This document shows, in pieces, positions 1 through 7,543 of a stretch of 13,317 nucleotides of DNA. The DNA comes from Candidatus Omnitrophota bacterium (lineage in GTDB: Bacteria > Omnitrophota > Gorgyraeia > Gygaellales > Profunditerraquicolaceae). The notes beneath the pieces are model-generated. The model was not told the DNA's origin and did not search any database. It saw nothing but the letters and a program-made list of their open reading frames with translations. Location: assembly GCA_903907475.1 (NCBI GenBank), contig CAIVOB010000052.1, forward strand, positions 1 through 13,317. The letters are read 5' to 3'. The translations under genes and the position numbers were made by a program. Each line of letters starts with the position of its first letter. Position 1 is the first letter of the stretch.

Positions 1-449
1 AGAATGTGCTTTTTGTTTGCACCGGCAACTCTTGCCGATCAGTTATGGCTGAAGCGTATTTAAAGAAAATTTTATTAAGAGAAAAAAGGACGGATGTGGA
101 GGTGGAAAGCGCTGGGGTGATGATTATGGCTGGCTCTGGAGCTAGTGGGGAGACGCGGGAGCTCCTTAAGCAAGAAGGCATTGACGTGGGGATGCACTTT
201 GCTCAAAGAGTAGATCGAGAAATTATTGGCCGCGCGGATTTAATTTTGGTGATGGAAAAGATCCATGAGCAAAGGGTTTTAGAGATTGCTCCGGAAGCAA
301 AAAATAGGCTTTTTTTATTGAAGGAATTTGCTAAGATAAGTGATGGGGATTTAAATATTATTGATCCGGCGGGAAAGGCCGGAGATTTTTATTTTCGCAC
401 TTTTGGTTTAATCAAGGACGCCGTAGAAAGGATAAGTAAAATTATATGA
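1..449 (+). CDS. Low-molecular-weight phosphatase, protein-arginine-phosphatase type (5' truncated)
   Basis: Cytosolic phosphatase of the LMW-PTP family, which removes phosphate through a cysteinyl-phosphate intermediate. The P-loop CTGNSCRS (CX5R) lies at about codons 5-12 counted from position 6. A general-acid Asp is seen in IDPAGK near the C-terminus. Thr directly after the catalytic Cys is the feature that distinguishes YwlE-type protein arginine phosphatases from tyrosine phosphatases, so phospho-arginine is the likelier substrate (inference). The Pro that usually follows CRS is Val here. The GTG at 6 is not the true start: the frame is open to the window edge, codon 3-5 is Asn, and NVLFVCTGNSC matches the usual N-terminus, so only a few residues should be missing. 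The stop overlaps the next gene by 4 bases (ATGA), implying translational coupling. Family assignment is sure; substrate is less so. Confidence 0.9.
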   Translation, partial: NVLFVCTGNSCRSVMAEAYLKKILLREKRTDVEVESAGVMIMAGSGASGETRELLKQEGIDVGMHFAQRVDREIIGRADLILVMEKIHEQRVLEIAPEAKNRLFLLKEFAKISDGDLNIIDPAGKAGDFYFRTFGLIKDAVERISKII

Positions 450-889
450 GCCCGCTTTTAATTGCCTCTGATCACGCAGGGTTTGCTTTGAAAGAAGAAT
501 TAAAACTTTATTTTGCTCAAAAAAGAATTGCTTTTTTGGATTTAGGAACGGATTCTTTGGAGCGCTGCGATTATCCGCGTTATGCCGCTTCTTTAGCGCA
601 GAAGATTTCTGTAGGTAAATTTTCTCGGGGAATCCTGATTTGTAAAACCGGGATTGGTAATTCTATTGTCGCTAACAGATTTACTCGGGTGCGGGCGGCG
701 CTTTGTTATAATTTGCAGTCGGCTAAGTTGAGCCGACAACATAATGATAGTAATGTTTTAGTGCTCGGTTCGGCTTTTGTTAAAGCACCTTTAGCCAAAC
801 GAATGGTTAGTGTTTGGTTAAAAACTGAATTTTTAGGAGGCAGGCATTTAAGAAGAGTTAGATTAATTGAAAGCTTGACTAAAAGATAA
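446..889 (+). CDS. rpiB: RpiB/LacAB-family sugar-phosphate isomerase (ribose-5-phosphate isomerase B-like)
   Basis: Expected to interconvert ribose 5-phosphate and ribulose 5-phosphate in the non-oxidative pentose phosphate pathway. At 147 residues it has normal RpiB length. Visible motifs are SDHAG at 8-12, DLGTDS at 32-37, DYP at 42-44, the catalytic Cys66 in ILICKTGIG, the HND of the ring-opening/phosphate site at 99-101, and GGRHLRRV at 131-138. The glycine loop after Cys66 is atypical: Lys67 replaces the usual Gly, and Asn72 replaces the usual Met of CGTGIGMS. The start ATG overlaps the upstream stop in ATGA, with an AAGGAT at 428-433 as a distant ribosome site. RpiB followed by GlyA is a common bacterial neighbourhood. 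Another aldose-ketose phosphate substrate, such as allose or galactose 6-phosphate, is possible. Confidence 0.9.
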   Translation: MSPLLIASDHAGFALKEELKLYFAQKRIAFLDLGTDSLERCDYPRYAASLAQKISVGKFSRGILICKTGIGNSIVANRFTRVRAALCYNLQSAKLSRQHNDSNVLVLGSAFVKAPLAKRMVSVWLKTEFLGGRHLRRVRLIESLTKR

Positions 890-893
890 GGAG
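888..893 (+). promoter_or_regulatory. Shine-Dalgarno that fixes the GTG start of glyA
   Basis: AAGGAG overlaps the TAA stop of the preceding isomerase gene and lies 9 bases before a GTG. No ATG is available in this frame before the conserved N-terminus, so this site supports GTG at 903 as the real start. Confidence 0.75.
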
Positions 894-902
894 CTAAATC
901 AA

Positions 903-2150
903 GTGAAAGATTTAAAACATACTGATCCGGATATTTACGCGGCGCTGCAAGAAGAATTAAAAAGGCAGAATAATAATTTAGAGTTGATTGCTTCCGAAAA
1001 TTTCACCTCACTGGCAGTGCTAGAGGCTCAAGGATCGGTGCTCACGAATAAATATGCTGAAGGGTATCCCGGGAAGCGCTGGTATGGCGGATGTGAATAC
1101 GTCGATATTGTGGAAACTTTGGCCATTGAAAGAGCGCAGAAGATTTTTGGCGCAGAACATGTGAATGTTCAGCCGCATTCTGGTTCGCAGGCGAACATGG
1201 CAGTTTATTTTGCTACTTTGCAACCGGGCGATACGGTTTTAGCGATGGATTTATCTGCCGGTGGGCACCTGACGCATGGCCATCCGCTTAATTTTTCAGG
1301 TAGATTTTTTAAGATGGTCGGTTATGGAGTGGACAAAAAAACTGAAACTTTGGATTATGACGCGATTGCCCAGTTAGCGAAAGCGCATAAACCCAAAATG
1401 ATCCTTGCTGGGGCTTCCGCTTATCCGCGGATAATTGATTTTAAAAAATTTCGTGAGATTGCCGATAGCGTCGGAGCATATCTTTTTGTGGATATGGCGC
1501 ACATTGCCGGTTTAGTCGCCGCCGGAATGCATCCTTCACCGGTGCCTTATGCCGAGTTTGTAACTTCCACGACGCATAAAACTTTGCGTGGCCCACGGGG
1601 AGGATTTATTCTTTGTAAAAAAGAGTTTGCTAAAAAAATCGATAGCCAGATTTTTCCCGGGATTCAAGGCGGGCCATTAATGCATGTGATTGCGGCTAAG
1701 GCGGTAGCATTTCTTGAGGCACTCACGCCGGAATTTAAAGAATATCAAGTGCAGCTCACGCGTAATGCTCAAAGCTTAGCCGGCGCTCTGGAAAAGAAGG
1801 GATTACGAATTGTTTCCGGAGGTACGGATACGCATTTAATACTCGTAGATTTAACGGCTAAGAAGATTACCGGCGCCGATGCTTCCAGAATTTTGGGCAG
1901 TGTTAACATTACGGTGAACAAAAATCTCATTCCTTTTGATGCGCAACCGGCTTCTGTCACGAGCGGTGTACGTTTAGGCACCGCGGCGGTGAGTACGCGC
2001 GGAATGCAGGAAAAAGAGATGCAAAAAATCGCGGAATTAATTAATCTGGCTTTAGAGTCCAAAGATGATTTAGGAAAATTAGCTCAAATCAGGAAAGAGA
2101 CAATTATTTTAACCGAGAGATTTCCTCTTTATGCGGAGTTATTAAAATAA
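903..2150 (+). CDS. glyA: Serine hydroxymethyltransferase
   Basis: Cytosolic PLP enzyme that converts serine and tetrahydrofolate to glycine and 5,10-methylene-THF, the main one-carbon source for dTMP and purine synthesis. The 415-residue length is typical. Motifs in order: SENFTS (31-36), [15 protein letters not shown] (49-63), PHSGSQAN (91-98), the [12 protein letters not shown] segment with Asp197 and His200 over the PLP ring, and [12 protein letters not shown] (223-234) with Lys226 as the Schiff-base lysine. All expected active-site elements are present. The GTG start is backed by AAGGAG 9 bases upstream. It sits between rpiB and a dCMP deaminase gene, with one base separating it from the latter; methylene-THF and dUMP (via deaminated dCMP) are the two substrates of thymidylate synthase, which is not in the window. 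Confidence 0.98.
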   Translation: MKDLKHTDPDIYAALQEELKRQNNNLELIASENFTSLAVLEAQGSVLTNKYAEGYPGKRWYGGCEYVDIVETLAIERAQKIFGAEHVNVQPHSGSQANMAVYFATLQPGDTVLAMDLSAGGHLTHGHPLNFSGRFFKMVGYGVDKKTETLDYDAIAQLAKAHKPKMILAGASAYPRIIDFKKFREIADSVGAYLFVDMAHIAGLVAAGMHPSPVPYAEFVTSTTHKTLRGPRGGFILCKKEFAKKIDSQIFPGIQGGPLMHVIAAKAVAFLEALTPEFKEYQVQLTRNAQSLAGALEKKGLRIVSGGTDTHLILVDLTAKKITGADASRILGSVNITVNKNLIPFDAQPASVTSGVRLGTAAVSTRGMQEKEMQKIAELINLALESKDDLGKLAQIRKETIILTERFPLYAELLK

Positions 2151-2151
2151 A

Positions 2152-2613
2152 ATGAAAAAGAAAGTTACTGCGCCGCTTCGCCCGAGTTGGGATGAATATT
2201 TTTTAGAGATGGCAGGCCTCGTTGCCAAAAGGTCAACTTGCTTGCGCCGGAGTGTTGGAGCAGTTTTGGTTAAGGAAAAAAGAATTCTAGCTACCGGTTA
2301 TAATGGGGCTCCTAGTGGTTTAAAACATTGTTTCGAAATTGGCTGTATGCGTCAGAAATTAAAGGTCCCTTCCGGAGAAAGGCATGAATTATGCCGGGCT
2401 TTACATGCCGAGCAAAATGCTTTGATCCAATCTTCTTTATATGGAATAAGCGTTAAAGGAGCAACACTTTATTCTACTACCCAGCCTTGTGTTATTTGCG
2501 CTAAGATGCTCATTAACGCCGGAATCGCTGAAATTGTGATTACGCAGGGGTATCCGGATAAAATGGCGATGGATTTTTTAAAAGAAGCGAAAATTAAAGT
2601 TAGGAAAATTTAG
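2152..2613 (+). CDS. dCMP deaminase family protein (ComEB-like)
   Basis: Zinc-dependent cytidine/deoxycytidylate deaminase, expected to turn dCMP into dUMP for thymidylate synthesis. At 153 residues it has family length. The catalytic signature is HAEQNA at 85-90 (zinc His85, proton-shuttle Glu87) with PCVIC at 112-116 (zinc Cys113 and Cys116). The stretch [12 protein letters not shown] followed by EIGCMR and a Cys at 81 matches the longer dCMP-deaminase subgroup, which often carries a second, structural metal site. The start ATG follows the glyA stop after one base; a GGAG at 2135-2138 is too far for a good ribosome site, so reinitiation after glyA is likely. A related activity on CMP or in competence (ComEB name) is possible, but dCMP is the best guess given glyA and nrdR alongside. 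Confidence 0.93.
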   Translation: MKKKVTAPLRPSWDEYFLEMAGLVAKRSTCLRRSVGAVLVKEKRILATGYNGAPSGLKHCFEIGCMRQKLKVPSGERHELCRALHAEQNALIQSSLYGISVKGATLYSTTQPCVICAKMLINAGIAEIVITQGYPDKMAMDFLKEAKIKVRKI

Positions 2614-2627
2614 AAAGCAGGTACGGG

Positions 2628-3122
2628 ATGAAGTGTCCGTTTTGTGGGTATAAAGAAGATAAAGTGGTGGATTCCCGGGCGACCGCGGAACAATCGGCAG
2701 TGCGGCGCAGAAGAGAGTGTTTAAAATGCGGTAAGCGTTTTACGACTTACGAATATATTGAAGAAGTATCTTTACTGGTAATAAAAAAAGATGGCCGCCG
2801 GGAGCCTTTTGACCGCAAGAAAATTTTGGCGGGAATTATCCGAGCTTGTGAAAAACGGCCGGTGAGCGTTGAAAAGATGGAAGGCATTATTACTCAGGTG
2901 GAACGTACTATTGCTAAAAAAAGCGAGCGGGAGGTTTTAGCCAGCCGCATCGGAGAATTGGTTATGGAGAGATTAAAACTCATCGATGATGTCGCTTATG
3001 TGCGTTTTGCTTCTGTTTATCGGCAGTTTAAGGATGTTAGTCAGTTTATGATGGAATTAAAAGATATTTTAGGGCGCGAAAAGTCCTTACCGGAATTAGT
3101 GGTAAAAAAGAAAAAACGTTAA
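2628..3122 (+). CDS. nrdR: Transcriptional repressor NrdR
   Basis: Nucleotide-sensing repressor of ribonucleotide reductase genes; it binds ATP/dATP through an ATP-cone and DNA through a zinc ribbon. The N-terminus MKCPFCG with Cys3/Cys6 and CLKCGKRF with Cys31/Cys34 forms the zinc ribbon, with the Arg-rich RRRRE between them. The ATP-cone spans about residues 49-139 and contains [13 protein letters not shown] and a C-terminal [11 protein letters not shown]. At 164 residues it is slightly longer than the usual ~150 because of a lysine-rich tail. It starts 14 bases after the deaminase stop. No reductase gene is in the window, so its targets must lie elsewhere; I did not see a convincing NrdR-box pair in the short gaps here. 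Linkage with dCMP deaminase and GlyA fits deoxynucleotide supply. Confidence 0.97.
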   Translation: MKCPFCGYKEDKVVDSRATAEQSAVRRRRECLKCGKRFTTYEYIEEVSLLVIKKDGRREPFDRKKILAGIIRACEKRPVSVEKMEGIITQVERTIAKKSEREVLASRIGELVMERLKLIDDVAYVRFASVYRQFKDVSQFMMELKDILGREKSLPELVVKKKKR

Positions 3123-3132
3123 AAGGAAATTT

Positions 3133-3543
3133 ATGGTTGAAATGGAATTAAGCAAAATTGTAATTGATGAAAAGCGTCATGATCAATTGATTGCTTTGAA
3201 AGAAAAAGGCGGTAGTCGGGTTTTGCCGATTGTCATTGGCTTAAATGAGGCCTCGGCAATTAAACTAAAGATTAGCGGTTTTAATCCTCCGCGGCCGTTA
3301 ACTCACGATTTGATTTATTTAATGCTGCAAGATCTTAATGCGCGGGTCGAAAAAATTGTGATTGATAAATTGGAAGAAAATACTTTTCACGCTAAAATCG
3401 TCATTCGCACCGCGACTCAAGAATTAAAAACTATTGATGCTCGGCCGTCAGATAGTATTGCTTTAGCGGTAAGATTTCACGCTCCGATATTCGTTGAAGA
3501 TGCGATTATTAAACAGTCACAGGTGTTTAATAAAGACAAATAG
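3133..3543 (+). CDS. Bifunctional nuclease (BFN/DUF151) family protein
   Basis: Small 136-residue protein of the DUF151 family, named after plant proteins reported to have both RNase and DNase activity; bacterial members are mostly uncharacterised. Family hallmarks are visible: LPIVIG at 31-36, RPLTHDL at 54-60, an internal beta-rich FHAKIVI, and DARPSDSIALAVR at 102-114, the most conserved segment. No signal peptide or membrane segment is seen, so it should be cytosolic. The start ATG is preceded by AAGGAA at 3123-3128, which itself overlaps the end of nrdR, giving a tight operon junction. The tail that carries a UVR domain in some homologues is absent. Nuclease activity is inferred from the family name only. 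Confidence 0.9.
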   Translation: MVEMELSKIVIDEKRHDQLIALKEKGGSRVLPIVIGLNEASAIKLKISGFNPPRPLTHDLIYLMLQDLNARVEKIVIDKLEENTFHAKIVIRTATQELKTIDARPSDSIALAVRFHAPIFVEDAIIKQSQVFNKDK

Positions 3544-3587
3544 CTTAAACTGGCAGCAGGGTGCCCTCCGCCATTACTCATTTAAAT

Positions 3588-5033
3588 ATGAAATCAAAAT
3601 TAGAGTTTAATCTTCAGGATAAAAAAATTTTAAAAATTATTTATAATTGTGCTACTTCGCGAAAGTTAAAATTATATTTAGTTGGTGGAATTTTACGGGA
3701 TTTAATTCTGCAGCGTAAAAAAGCTAATCCGGATTTTGATTTTTGTTTAAAATCCGGAGCTCTGAATTTTGGGCGTCAATTAGCGCATAAGCTTGGCGCG
3801 GGATTCGTGATTTTGGATGAGGTTCATGCTGCCTGCAGGGTGGTCAAGAAAATTAGGAATCAAATTTATACTTTTGATTTTACGGATTTTCGCGCTTTAA
3901 ATTTAGAAGGAGACTTGCGGCATCGCGATTTTACGATTAATGCTTTAGCTTTAAAATTAGAAGATGTTTTTATTAATAAAGATTTAGGCTCTTTGATTAT
4001 TGATTTATATTCCGGTAGAGCCGATCTTAAGAGTAAGATTATTAGGGTCACGAGCGCGGATTCTTTTCGCGAAGATCCTTTAAGAATTTTAAGGGCTTTT
4101 AGTTTTGGCTGCCGCTTGGATTTTCAATTAGATAAAGAAGTTTTATTTTTAGCAAAGAAAAATAAACACTTGCTCGCTACTGTTTCTGGAGAGCGCATCC
4201 GTGATGAACTGTTTAAGATTTTTGATACCCAGCAGGCTTATACCTGTCTCACCGGCCTGGATAAATTAAAGATTTTAGAGATTATTTTTCCAGAAATAAA
4301 ACCGATGCGTAAAATCGGGCAAGGACCTTATCATCATCTTGATGTTTGGCAACATACTTTAGAAACTTTACGTCAATTTGAGATGTTGCTGGAGTCAGCA
4401 AAACAAAAGCCCGAGATGAGTAATTATTTAAACGCCGAGCTTTCGGGGTCTCGCAGCCGCGGGAGTCTTTTAAAATTAGTTTGTCTTTTACATGATATTG
4501 GCAAGCCTAAAGCTTTACGGCGGGAAAAAAGGAAGATTATCTTTCATGGCCATGAAAGAATTGGTTTAGGTTTAACGCGTATCGTCTGCCGGAGATTAAA
4601 ATTAGCCAATGATGAATCCCGATCCTTGGAGCGGATGGTACTTTGGCATTTACGGCCGGGATATTTAGCTAGTAACGTTAATCCGAGCGAGCGGGCAATT
4701 TTTCGTTATTTTCGCGATACGGGCCAAGATGCTTTGGGTGTACTTTTATTATCGTTAGCGGATCAGCGGGCGACCAAGGGCCCTTTGACGACTGCTTTGT
4801 CGCGCACGCGCCACGAGAAAATTGTGAAGGCCTTGGTGCGTAGATTGTTTAAGAAGAATCAGGAAAAAAGTGTACCCCGGATTCTCGATGGCAATGATTT
4901 AATGCGTAAATTTAAATTACCTCCGGGCCGCTTTATTGGCCAGCTTTTAGGAAAGCTTGAGGAGGCCCAAGGAATCGGAAAAATTAAAAATAAGTTTGAA
5001 GCTTTTAAATTCGCCAAGAAACTTATTAAGTAA
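3588..5033 (+). CDS. cca: CCA tRNA nucleotidyltransferase / poly(A) polymerase family, with HD domain
   Basis: Class II nucleotidyltransferase expected to add or repair the 3' CCA end of tRNA; poly(A) or partial (CC- or A-) addition cannot be excluded. Numbered from the ATG at 3588: YLVGGILRD at 30-38, catalytic DFD at 49-51, RHRDFTINALA at 111-121 and EDPLRILRAF at 162-171. A C-terminal HD metal-dependent phosphohydrolase domain shows HHLDVWQH at 249-256 and LLHDIGKP at 300-307. The length of 481 residues is normal for the HD-containing subgroup. The start is uncertain: the frame also has a GTG at 3561 (nine residues more), but a purine-rich stretch abuts that GTG with no spacing, and the ATG gives a typical N-terminal helix; neither has a good ribosome site. 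The next gene begins 7 bases downstream. Confidence 0.92.
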   Translation: MKSKLEFNLQDKKILKIIYNCATSRKLKLYLVGGILRDLILQRKKANPDFDFCLKSGALNFGRQLAHKLGAGFVILDEVHAACRVVKKIRNQIYTFDFTDFRALNLEGDLRHRDFTINALALKLEDVFINKDLGSLIIDLYSGRADLKSKIIRVTSADSFREDPLRILRAFSFGCRLDFQLDKEVLFLAKKNKHLLATVSGERIRDELFKIFDTQQAYTCLTGLDKLKILEIIFPEIKPMRKIGQGPYHHLDVWQHTLETLRQFEMLLESAKQKPEMSNYLNAELSGSRSRGSLLKLVCLLHDIGKPKALRREKRKIIFHGHERIGLGLTRIVCRRLKLANDESRSLERMVLWHLRPGYLASNVNPSERAIFRYFRDTGQDALGVLLLSLADQRATKGPLTTALSRTRHEKIVKALVRRLFKKNQEKSVPRILDGNDLMRKFKLPPGRFIGQLLGKLEEAQGIGKIKNKFEAFKFAKKLIK

Positions 5034-5040
5034 AGCATAA

Positions 5041-7524
5041 ATGAAAAAATTTATCATTATTGCGCTGGTAATCGTTTTGATAATTTCCATCGGCCTGGTT
5101 TATTTAAACCAAGTGATTCTGCCTCAAAAAATTTATGTTTTAATTGTTAACGCCCTCCAGAATTATACCGGGAAAAAGGTGGCTTTAAAATCTGTGGAGT
5201 TTAACCCTTTTCAGGGGTTAGTGCTGCATGATTTAGTTATCTCTGAAAATGAAGTCGTGATTTTAAGCACGCGGAAGGCTAGCTGTGGAATTTTTATTTG
5301 GCCGATTCTTAAAAAACAGATCATCATTCCGAATTTAAATCTTGAAGCTCCTTATATTTTTGTCAAACGTCAAAAAGACGGCAGTTTTAATTTACAAGAT
5401 TTTTTTCATCCTTTTACTTTAGACACCGCAGGTACTCCGGTGGCAAAGAGCGCGGTTGAGAATCTTAAAAGCCCTAAATCAGAGTTTAACGTTGTGCTTT
5501 ATAAGTTTAATATTTCTTCCGGGCAAATTGCTTTTCAAGATGATAGTTTGGCGCAACAATTTAAAAAAGAAATTAAAAATATCAGCTTGAGTGTATTTTT
5601 TAGCTTGCCGGAAAGCGTGAAATTTAATCTGCAGGCTGAAATTACGCAAGTTTTACCGGTTTTAATTACTGCGCAGGGTGAATATAAATTTTCTAATCAG
5701 TCGTGGCAGGGCAATATTAAGGTCAATAATTTATCTTGGCAAGAGTTTGGTGCTTATTATAATAATTTAGGCCAAGATATTTTGGGGTTAGCTGATCTTC
5801 AGGCGCAAGTTAATTGTCAGGCGAAGTCTTTAGCGGTGGATCTGGGGGTCCAGACGCATAATTTAACGATTATAAAAGATAAGTTAAAAATTAAACTGGA
5901 TTTAGCGCTCCAGGCAAAAATAAAAAATGATTTTGCAACTAATAAATTTTCATTTGCGGGATTTTGCGATATGCAGCACGGGGATATTTTAGGAATTGAT
6001 TTTTTGGGGGAGATTAAAGAGCTTTCGGGAAGGGCCATTTTTAATGAACGCTCTTTGGTGGCGGAAAAATTAAAAGTTCAATTATTGAATTTACCTTTTG
6101 AAATTGAATTGGGAGTTAAAGATTTTACAACCCCGGTTTTTAATATTAATACTAATTTCGATTTAAACGATCTTCCGGTTATCGCGAAAGAAAAATTTAA
6201 TTTTGCGTTAATTAATTCTGCGCAAGGAAAAGCGTTTTTAACTTTAAAGTTACACCCTGATGAACAGGGCAACTGGAGTATCCGCGGCCGCCTAGACGTG
6301 CCAAATGCAAATTTAAAATTAACGCCAAATATTCCGATTGAAAATTTGGCCGCGGTTTTAGAGTTTAGTCAACAAGCTTTAAGTTGGTCGATCACGCATT
6401 TTGGTTATCTCGGTAAAGAGTACAAAAGCTCAGGGACGATGGTAAACTTCGCAGAACCGAATTTGGATTGGAAATTATTTTCTCAAGATTTAAGTTTGAT
6501 AGGAAATTTCGATTTTTTAGGTAAAAGGATCAAGGTTTCTCAAGTTAAGGGTAAATATTTTAATTCTGAGTTTTTGCTCAGCGGCTTCATTGATAATTCT
6601 CAAGTGAATGGGCCGCAATTAGATTTAAAAGGAAAAATTAATCTAAAATTAGAAGATTTAGAACAATTACTGAGCAAGCAATATCCGGTTATAAAATCCT
6701 TTAAGCCTTCTGGAGAGCTTGACGCTGATTTTAGCTTGCAAGGTAACGGGGCGCAACTTAAGGATTGTTTAATTCAGGCGACAGTATCAAGCAGTAATTT
6801 ATCGCTTTATGGTTTAACGCTGCAGGATTTTTATGCGGAATATGCGCAAGAAAAGGGGTCGGCTAAGATTCCGGCTTTACGTTTTATTTTTTACGAAGGA
6901 ACTTTTACGCTTCAAGGAGCGATGAATTTAGAAGCCGAAAATCCACCGTATCAAATTGAATTTGCTGCTACGGATATTAATTTAGCGAAGCTTAAAGATG
7001 ACACTTCTGCTAAAGCCAAAAATATTTCAGGAACATTGAAAATTTCTGCTAAGCTGGATGGTTTTTTAAATGATTTAGATAAACTTAAGGGTGCTGGAAA
7101 TTTCGCAATATTGCAAGGCAGGATCTGGGAGTTTAATTTGTTGGAAGGATTAGGAAAATTATTATTTACTAAGGATTTAGGGAATGTGGCTGTTTCGCAA
7201 TGTAGTGCAGATTTTGCGATTAAAGATAAATTTATTTCAACTGGTAATTTAAGTTTAAAAAGTGAGGTTGCTAATTTTTCCGGGCCGCTTAAAATCGGTT
7301 TTGATGGTTCACTTGATGGCGCTCTAAGCGTGGAGATTCTTAGTCAAATGGTTCCTTTAAAGGCGAGTTTAAAAGATGTCGCTACGGGAATTATGGGTCA
7401 AATGGGTACTCTTGGAGTGATTAAATTAAGCGGAAGCCTGGTGAAACCGGAGCATGTTTTTAAACCGCTCACTTCAAATATTGTAAAAGGTTTGACGGAT
7501 ATTATTTTTGGTAATAAACATTAA
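5041..7524 (+). CDS. AsmA-like, membrane-anchored envelope protein
   Basis: An 827-residue protein with a single N-terminal membrane segment (about residues 3-24, after MKK) and a long, beta-rich, low-complexity-free body, the architecture of AsmA/DUF748/TamB-like proteins that stand on the inner membrane and reach into the periplasm. Members of this superfamily are linked to outer-membrane lipid homeostasis and phospholipid transport. After the anchor, VALKSVEFNPFQGLVLHDL resembles the usual N-terminal AsmA entry. The C-terminal hallmark lies at about 682-710 (GAGNFAILQGRIWEFNLLEG), and LSGSLVKPEHVFKP near 797-810 is the typical closing motif. No ribosome site is obvious; the start lies 7 bases after the cca stop, suggesting coupling. 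No lipid-transport partner genes are adjacent, so the specific role is unknown. Its presence implies a two-membrane envelope. Confidence 0.85.
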   Translation: MKKFIIIALVIVLIISIGLVYLNQVILPQKIYVLIVNALQNYTGKKVALKSVEFNPFQGLVLHDLVISENEVVILSTRKASCGIFIWPILKKQIIIPNLNLEAPYIFVKRQKDGSFNLQDFFHPFTLDTAGTPVAKSAVENLKSPKSEFNVVLYKFNISSGQIAFQDDSLAQQFKKEIKNISLSVFFSLPESVKFNLQAEITQVLPVLITAQGEYKFSNQSWQGNIKVNNLSWQEFGAYYNNLGQDILGLADLQAQVNCQAKSLAVDLGVQTHNLTIIKDKLKIKLDLALQAKIKNDFATNKFSFAGFCDMQHGDILGIDFLGEIKELSGRAIFNERSLVAEKLKVQLLNLPFEIELGVKDFTTPVFNINTNFDLNDLPVIAKEKFNFALINSAQGKAFLTLKLHPDEQGNWSIRGRLDVPNANLKLTPNIPIENLAAVLEFSQQALSWSITHFGYLGKEYKSSGTMVNFAEPNLDWKLFSQDLSLIGNFDFLGKRIKVSQVKGKYFNSEFLLSGFIDNSQVNGPQLDLKGKINLKLEDLEQLLSKQYPVIKSFKPSGELDADFSLQGNGAQLKDCLIQATVSSSNLSLYGLTLQDFYAEYAQEKGSAKIPALRFIFYEGTFTLQGAMNLEAENPPYQIEFAATDINLAKLKDDTSAKAKNISGTLKISAKLDGFLNDLDKLKGAGNFAILQGRIWEFNLLEGLGKLLFTKDLGNVAVSQCSADFAIKDKFISTGNLSLKSEVANFSGPLKIGFDGSLDGALSVEILSQMVPLKASLKDVATGIMGQMGTLGVIKLSGSLVKPEHVFKPLTSNIVKGLTDIIFGNKH

Positions 7525-7530
7525 TTTCTA

Positions 7531-7537
7531 AAGAGGA
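7531..7537 (+). promoter_or_regulatory. Strong Shine-Dalgarno before the TrpB2 gene
   Basis: AAGAGGAG-type sequence, 6 bases before ATG 7544, is the strongest ribosome site in the window. It contrasts with the weak or absent sites of the three genes before it and fixes this start. Confidence 0.7.
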
Positions 7538-7543
7538 GAAAAA

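Noticed and set aside
1769..2062. 97-codon - strand ORF inside glyA
   Set aside because: Shadow frame of a well-conserved gene; its sequence shows no family features.
3561..3587. GTG at 3561 as the start of the cca-type gene
   Set aside because: The purine-rich sequence directly abuts the GTG with no spacer, and the extra nine residues do not resemble the family N-terminus; not fully excluded.
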